DNA of 47,904 bases from Rhizobium sullae (lineage in GTDB: Bacteria > Pseudomonadota > Alphaproteobacteria > Rhizobiales > Rhizobiaceae): positions 59,048 through 106,951 of the forward strand of contig NZ_FWER01000017.1 of the NCBI RefSeq assembly GCF_900169785.1, given 5' to 3'. Position 1 is the stretch's first letter. Each line of letters starts with the position of its first letter. The notes below the pieces were generated by a model, which saw nothing but the letters and a program-made list of their open reading frames with translations, searched no databases and was not told the origin of the DNA. This document shows, one piece after another, positions 43,831 to 47,904 of the stretch. Position numbers and translations under genes: made by a program.

Positions 43831-44150
43831 GGTATTGATTCCAAATAGATGTATGGTCGGACGCTGGCCCGAAAAGACGGCAATTCCATGAAGGAAATGG
43901 TTAGCGCGCTTACTTTTGCTGATTCTACCTGAGCGTTCAAGTAAAGAATTCACCAGCTGGTTATTTTATCGTGAGTGACGGGCGGTGAGAACCGCAGCCC
44001 TAGCTCGATCCCAATCGGGGTAGGTGCCGCAGCACAAGAGGTTTTTTCACGATCCTTTCGGCAGACGTGACGAAGCAGGAAATCAGAAGGACGGCAGAGA
44101 CCGAGGCGCAGAACAGCAAGCCGGCGGACACCGGCGAAACTGGCGGCAAC
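43831..44150. other. 320-bp gap upstream of the exporter genes
   Basis: It probably holds the exporter promoter on the minus strand, but no convincing boxes stand out. It merges into the decayed hydrolase at about 44160. Confidence 0.4.
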
Positions 44151-44159
44151 ACTGTCGCC

Positions 44160-44640
44160 AGCGATTGCACGACGGACCCGCCGAAAGTGCTCTGGCTCGC
44201 ATTGTCGGCCAATGAGGACGGTTCGCCAGGGCGATCAACCTGGTCGGCGGCATCGATGCGCAGACACGATAGACCCCATGAGATGCGCGATTGGGTAAGT
44301 CCATCCATCAATTACGGCGGGCATGCCTTTGGCCTGCCTGACGCGGATTTTCAGTCATTTCTGTCACAAAGAGGCAAGTTTCTGAACGACATTACGGCAC
44401 TGTCGCCCTCCTATCTGGTTCGAGCGAACTCGCCTCCGATCGTGCTCCTGTATTCGGGCAGCCTACGGGATCAATCGACCGACCACATGTCGCTCGTTCG
44501 CAGCCCGCAATTTCGGTGCCGGATTTGAGAAGGTCGCCGAAAAGAGCGGACATACTATGACCATTCTCGACGAGGCTGAGCGCATCCCGGCACGCTATAG
44601 CGACTTTTTCAATTTCCTGATCGACCGTATCAAGAAATAG
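44160..44640 (+). pseudogene. Decayed alpha/beta hydrolase (esterase-like) gene
   Basis: Pieces in shifting frames line up with the C-terminal half of esterase-like alpha/beta hydrolases: LHDGPAESALARIVG (about 44166-44212), INLVGGIDAQTR followed by a stop (about 44235-44270), MRDWVSPSINYGGHAFGLPD then SPSYLVRANSPPIVLLYSGS (44281-44463), and after a further frameshift near 44505 NFGAGFEKVAEKSGHTMTIL to FNFLIDRIKK and a stop at 44640. At least two frameshifts and an internal stop make it non-functional. The nucleophile-elbow region is missing. Confidence 0.65.
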
Positions 44641-44920
44641 CCGAGCAGACAGCTCTAGTGAAGAAGGCACCATCCCGACGGACGCGGCTAAGCAAAAAAT
44701 TCTTTATTTGTATCAGCAGCCTGACTACCGGACCTGCAAGTGCGTAGAATAAAACGCTTGCCACCCGCCCATTTTGGCGCTTTCATACACGACTAGTTTG
44801 ATAGACTATGGCGGCAAGCGTTCCAGACTGCCGCGTGAACCTCAGCAACGCATGAGCGTATATTCCTGCGTTGAAACCTTGATCGAGACGCGATGCGGGC
44901 CAACCCGCAAGGGAGTTGAG

Positions 44921-46327
44921 ATGACGGTTCAGGGTCTTTTTGCTACGAAATTCCATGCGAAAGGGCAGGTTTCAGCGATACCGCGTATCGCCGTTGTCGG
45001 ACGCGGCTTTTCCGGCATGATGAGCGCAATCGCCTTGATGAAAACGGTGCGGACACCGTTCCACCTTCAGCTTTTCGATCCGAATTCTTCGGTCAGCGGC
45101 GGTCAGGCGCTGTCGTCGACGCGTTCTTCGACGATCCTCAATACCCGTGTCCGCGATCTGTCCGTGTCGCTCGGCGACGCCGACGATTTCAACGACTGGC
45201 TCTGTAGCAACGCGGAGTTCCGGGCCGCCGTGCCCGCCGCGATCCCGGGTTTCCGACAGATTTTCGTTCCGAAGCAGCTTTTCAGCGATTACGTCTATCA
45301 GCGCTTTTCAGAAGCGCTCGCAGCCCGCAAGGATATCACCGTACAGGTCTGCCACGACCCCGTCGTCTCGATCCGCAGGAGACACGCAAACCGCTTCCTA
45401 CTTGAGAGTGCCAATCCCGCCAATCCGATTTTCGATACCGTCATTTTGGCCACCGGTTACGGGCTTTCCGAGCCCGAGGCTGTCACGGAGGATCAGTCGC
45501 CGCTGCGGTCGCAGCGCCTCGTTGCCCGACCGCATGCGGCTCTGCTTGGAAGTGGCATTCGCGTTGTCGACCAGTTGCTGCAGCTGCGCGATAGCGGCTA
45601 CACCGGCCAGATCACCATCGTCTCGAAACATGGTTTCCTGCCGCAGAGCCATACGCCGAATTCCGCCGATCCGGTTTTTCCGGCCGAGGAGCTGCCGCAA
45701 AGCCTGCCGGAGATCGTCCGCTTCATCCGCGCTGCCTGCCGAAAGGCGGAAGAAGAAGGCCGCAGCTGGCAATCGGTGATGAACGGCCTACGCAGACATG
45801 CCCGCTCGCTTTGGCGTTCGCTGCCGGCGCGCCAAAAACGCCAGTTCAACCGGCATCTGCGCGCCATCTACGACAGCCACCGCAACCGCCTGCCCGAGGC
45901 CATGTACCTGCGCTTGAAGCGCGAGCTTGCCGACGGCAATACCGTCCTTCGCCGTGGCACGGCCGGCCGCCGGGGGCTGAGCGGCATCTTCTTCACCCCG
46001 GCTGGATCGGATGTCGAGGAAGTCATCTATGCGGAGCGTGTTTTCGATTGTCGCTGCCGGGCGCCGAATCTCGCGATGCCCCTGATGCAGAGCCTGATCA
46101 GCTCCGGCCTCGCCATGCCCGACGAGCTTTCACTGGGTCTTGCTGTCAATCAGCGCGGCGAAGCCTGCCTGGAGGACGGATCGACGGTGGACGGCCTCTT
46201 TGCCGTCGGTCCGCTCGGCCTCGGCAGCCTGCCGGATATCGATCTGGTCCCTGAGATCGTCAGCCAGGCCTACGCGGCTGCGGACAAGATCGGGCAGCAG
46301 CTCCACCCTCAAAGCAGAGCTGTCTGA
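44921..46327 (+). CDS. FAD/NAD(P)-binding oxidoreductase-like protein, second paralogue
   Basis: 468 residues. RIAVVGRGFSGMMSAIALM is the N-terminal dinucleotide-binding motif, ALLGSGIRVVDQLLQLRD the second, and DGLFAVGPLGLGSLPDID the C-terminal flavin-closing segment. It shares the family and the whole layout with the tau-linked protein at 23459, including the W.SVM.GLR helical region, but is clearly diverged. GGGAG precedes the ATG at 44921; an ATG at 44774 is rejected. Substrate unknown. Confidence 0.82.
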   Translation: MTVQGLFATKFHAKGQVSAIPRIAVVGRGFSGMMSAIALMKTVRTPFHLQLFDPNSSVSGGQALSSTRSSTILNTRVRDLSVSLGDADDFNDWLCSNAEFRAAVPAAIPGFRQIFVPKQLFSDYVYQRFSEALAARKDITVQVCHDPVVSIRRRHANRFLLESANPANPIFDTVILATGYGLSEPEAVTEDQSPLRSQRLVARPHAALLGSGIRVVDQLLQLRDSGYTGQITIVSKHGFLPQSHTPNSADPVFPAEELPQSLPEIVRFIRAACRKAEEEGRSWQSVMNGLRRHARSLWRSLPARQKRQFNRHLRAIYDSHRNRLPEAMYLRLKRELADGNTVLRRGTAGRRGLSGIFFTPAGSDVEEVIYAERVFDCRCRAPNLAMPLMQSLISSGLAMPDELSLGLAVNQRGEACLEDGSTVDGLFAVGPLGLGSLPDIDLVPEIVSQAYAAADKIGQQLHPQSRAV

Positions 46328-46338
46328 ATTATTCAGAC
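46322..46338. terminator. Small palindrome over the flavoprotein stop codon
   Basis: GTCTGAA-TTA-TTCAGAC, a perfect 7-bp inverted repeat containing the TGA. It is too short and lacks a T-run for a convincing terminator; it may be a regulator site for the kinase gene 63 bases downstream. Confidence 0.35.
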
Positions 46339-46400
46339 TTCCCCGGAACCATTTCGGCCTCCTTCGGTTTAGGCAACTGATGTTTTCTCTTGGGGGCCCT

Positions 46401-47904
46401 ATGGAACTCGCCGATCGATATGATGCGTCTCTCACGGACGAGGGCCGCTTGCGATTACTTGTCGATGCCATCACCGACTACGCCATCTATATGCTCAGTC
46501 CGGAGGGCCGTGTCGCGACCTGGAATGCCGGTGCGCAACGCCTCAAAGGATATTCGCAGGAAGAGATCATTGGCGGGCACTTCTCGAATTTCTACACCGA
46601 GGAGGATCGTGCTGCCGGTGAGCCGGAACATGCTCTTGACGTTGCCCGCCGCGATGGCCGATTCGAGAAGGAGGGCTGGCGGGTGCGCAAGGACGGCAGC
46701 CGTTTCTGGGCGTGCGTGGTCCTTGATGCGATCAGGGACGACTGCGGTGAGGTGATTGGTTTTGCGAAGATCACACGCGATATGACCGAGAAGCGCGAAA
46801 TCCAGTATGCCCTCGATCAGGCACGCGAAGAGCTTTTCCAGGCGCAGAAAATGGAGGCGATCGGCCAGCTCACCGGTGGCATCGCCCACGACTTCAACAA
46901 TCTTCTGATGGCCGTTCTCGGGAGCCTGGAGATTTTGAAGAAGCGGATGCCTGAACAACCGGAGCTGATGCGCCTCGTGGAAAATGCCATTCAGGGTGCG
47001 CAGCGCGGTGCGGCACTGACGCAGCGCATGCTCGCCTTTTCCCGGCGCCAGGAACTGGCGGTCAAGACGATCGACATTGCCATGCTCATGGACGGAATGG
47101 CCGACATGCTGCAACGTTTGGTCGGGCCGCTGACCATGCTGGAAACCGAAGTGCCACGGGATCTTCCGGCAATTGCCACCGATCCCAACCAGCTCGAAAC
47201 AGCCATCCTCAACCTGATTGTGAATGCACGTGACGCAATGCCGGGCGGCGGGAAGATCACCGTGAGGGCGGAAGAGCGGGCGATGGGTGACGGGAACGGG
47301 GCTGTTGCGCCCGGTACCTACCTGTGTATTTCGGTCACTGACCGCGGAGAGGGCATGGACGAAAAGACGCTTGAACAGGCGACGACACCCTTCTTCACGA
47401 CGAAAGGTTTCGGGAAGGGCACTGGTCTCGGCCTGCCGATGGTTCAGGGGCTCGCGGCGCAATCAGGCGGCAAACTCGTGTTGAAGAGCCGTATCGGCGA
47501 AGGAACAGTCGCCGAACTTTGGTTCCCTGCGATCCCGGAGCAGGACGTTGCACCAGCAGAACATCCGGAGCAAGCGGCTGATCATCGCGACCTTCCGCAT
47601 TCGCTGCGCATCCTGGCCGTCGACGATGACAGTCTCGTGCTCATGAACACCGTTCTGATGCTGGAAGATCTCGGCTATGAAGTCATCGAGGCGGCATCGG
47701 GTGCCGATGCGCTGGCCATCCTTGCCGCTGAACAGGTCGACCTCGTCATTTCCGACCACGCCATGCCGCGGATGACCGGTGCAGAGCTTGCGGAGGCGAT
47801 CCGCCGTGATTGGCCGCAAATGCCGATCATCCTTGCCACGGGCTATGCAGACATTCCACCCGGCGGCGGCCTCATCGACCTGCCGCGCCTCGGCAAGCCC
47901 TTTT
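46401..47904 (+). CDS. PAS hybrid sensor histidine kinase, 3' end cut by window edge
   Basis: 501 codons are visible and the frame is still open at the window end. Order: a PAS domain (residues 15-130: YAIYMLSPEGRVATWNAGAQ, GYSQEEIIGG, RVRKDGSRFW), the dimerisation helix with the phospho-accepting His163 in GQLTGGIAHDFNNLL, the ATPase domain (NLIVNARDAMPGGG; DRGEGMD; GKGTGLGLPMV), and a receiver domain from about residue 410 with the acidic pocket (AVDDDS) and phospho-acceptor Asp452 in VISDHAMPRMTG. No membrane segments, so it is a cytosolic sensor; no haem-binding motif was identified. GGGGG lies upstream of the ATG. Confidence 0.92.
   Translation, partial: MELADRYDASLTDEGRLRLLVDAITDYAIYMLSPEGRVATWNAGAQRLKGYSQEEIIGGHFSNFYTEEDRAAGEPEHALDVARRDGRFEKEGWRVRKDGSRFWACVVLDAIRDDCGEVIGFAKITRDMTEKREIQYALDQAREELFQAQKMEAIGQLTGGIAHDFNNLLMAVLGSLEILKKRMPEQPELMRLVENAIQGAQRGAALTQRMLAFSRRQELAVKTIDIAMLMDGMADMLQRLVGPLTMLETEVPRDLPAIATDPNQLETAILNLIVNARDAMPGGGKITVRAEERAMGDGNGAVAPGTYLCISVTDRGEGMDEKTLEQATTPFFTTKGFGKGTGLGLPMVQGLAAQSGGKLVLKSRIGEGTVAELWFPAIPEQDVAPAEHPEQAADHRDLPHSLRILAVDDDSLVLMNTVLMLEDLGYEVIEAASGADALAILAAEQVDLVISDHAMPRMTGAELAEAIRRDWPQMPIILATGYADIPPGGGLIDLPRLGKPF

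Noticed and set aside
44000..44311. Minus-strand frame of 103 codons with a hydrophobic middle
   Set aside because: It has no RBS or family motif and overlaps the plus-strand hydrolase remnant, which has recognisable sequence.
1..47904. CRISPR arrays, rRNA, complete insertion sequences, replication origin
   Set aside because: No regularly spaced short repeats, rRNA-like stretches, intact transposase genes with terminal repeats, or repABC/dnaA features were seen.

Overview
The window is GC-rich alpha-proteobacterial DNA, almost certainly from the Rhizobiaceae (Rhizobium, Ensifer/Sinorhizobium or a close relative). It carries two rhizobial hallmark operons: matABC/matR for malonate, and thuR-thuEFGKAB for trehalose. 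It is dense with solute-binding-protein ABC transporters beside their own catabolic genes and divergent regulators, as is typical of a rhizobial chromosome or large secondary replicon. No replication or conjugation genes, rRNA, tRNA or CRISPR array were seen. These assignments come from reading motifs and from memory of the families; no database search was run.

Layout. 1-1250: 3' part of a Fic protein and the relic tail of a short-chain dehydrogenase. 1272-9672: a five-gene minus-strand operon for polyamine-type uptake (agmatinase family enzyme, Tat-exported binding protein, ATPase, two permeases), with a divergent LysR regulator, an aminotransferase and a lytic transglycosylase. 9682-13279: homogentisate pathway hmgA-fahA-maiA with a divergent MarR regulator. 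13725-18909: matA-matB-matC with divergent matR and an exact MatR-type operator. 19275-20366: peroxiredoxin-like protein plus His-rich cupin. 20525-24811: taurine-type importer tauABC and a divergent FAD/NAD(P)-binding protein.

24471-27880 is the accessory part. A 593-bp direct repeat (9 mismatches) brackets 1.5 kb holding a truncated class A beta-lactamase-like gene and a complete RHH/ParE toxin-antitoxin pair. A second pair, Phd/PIN, follows immediately; its toxin is broken. 28196-31800: Lrp regulator and hppD (the step feeding homogentisate to hmgA, placed 16 kb away), an orphan HupE, then thuR. 32104-39509: thuEFGKAB plus a second tandem thuB-like dehydrogenase. 39524-44640: an IS110 relic, a heterodimeric ABC exporter with one degenerate ATP site, and a decayed alpha/beta hydrolase. 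44921-47904: a second FAD/NAD(P)-binding protein of the same family as the tau-linked one, and a PAS hybrid histidine kinase cut by the window end.

How the genes work together. Most modules are importer plus catabolic enzymes plus local regulator: agmatine or another guanidino compound, malonate (import by MatC, activation by MatB, decarboxylation by MatA), taurine or a related sulfonate, trehalose (import by ThuEFGK, oxidation by ThuA/ThuB), and tyrosine (HppD, HmgA, MaiA, FahA). The least explained parts are the repeat-bracketed toxin-antitoxin island, the two related flavoproteins, the duplicated thuB, and an 8-codon open frame with a strong ribosome binding site between matB and matC.
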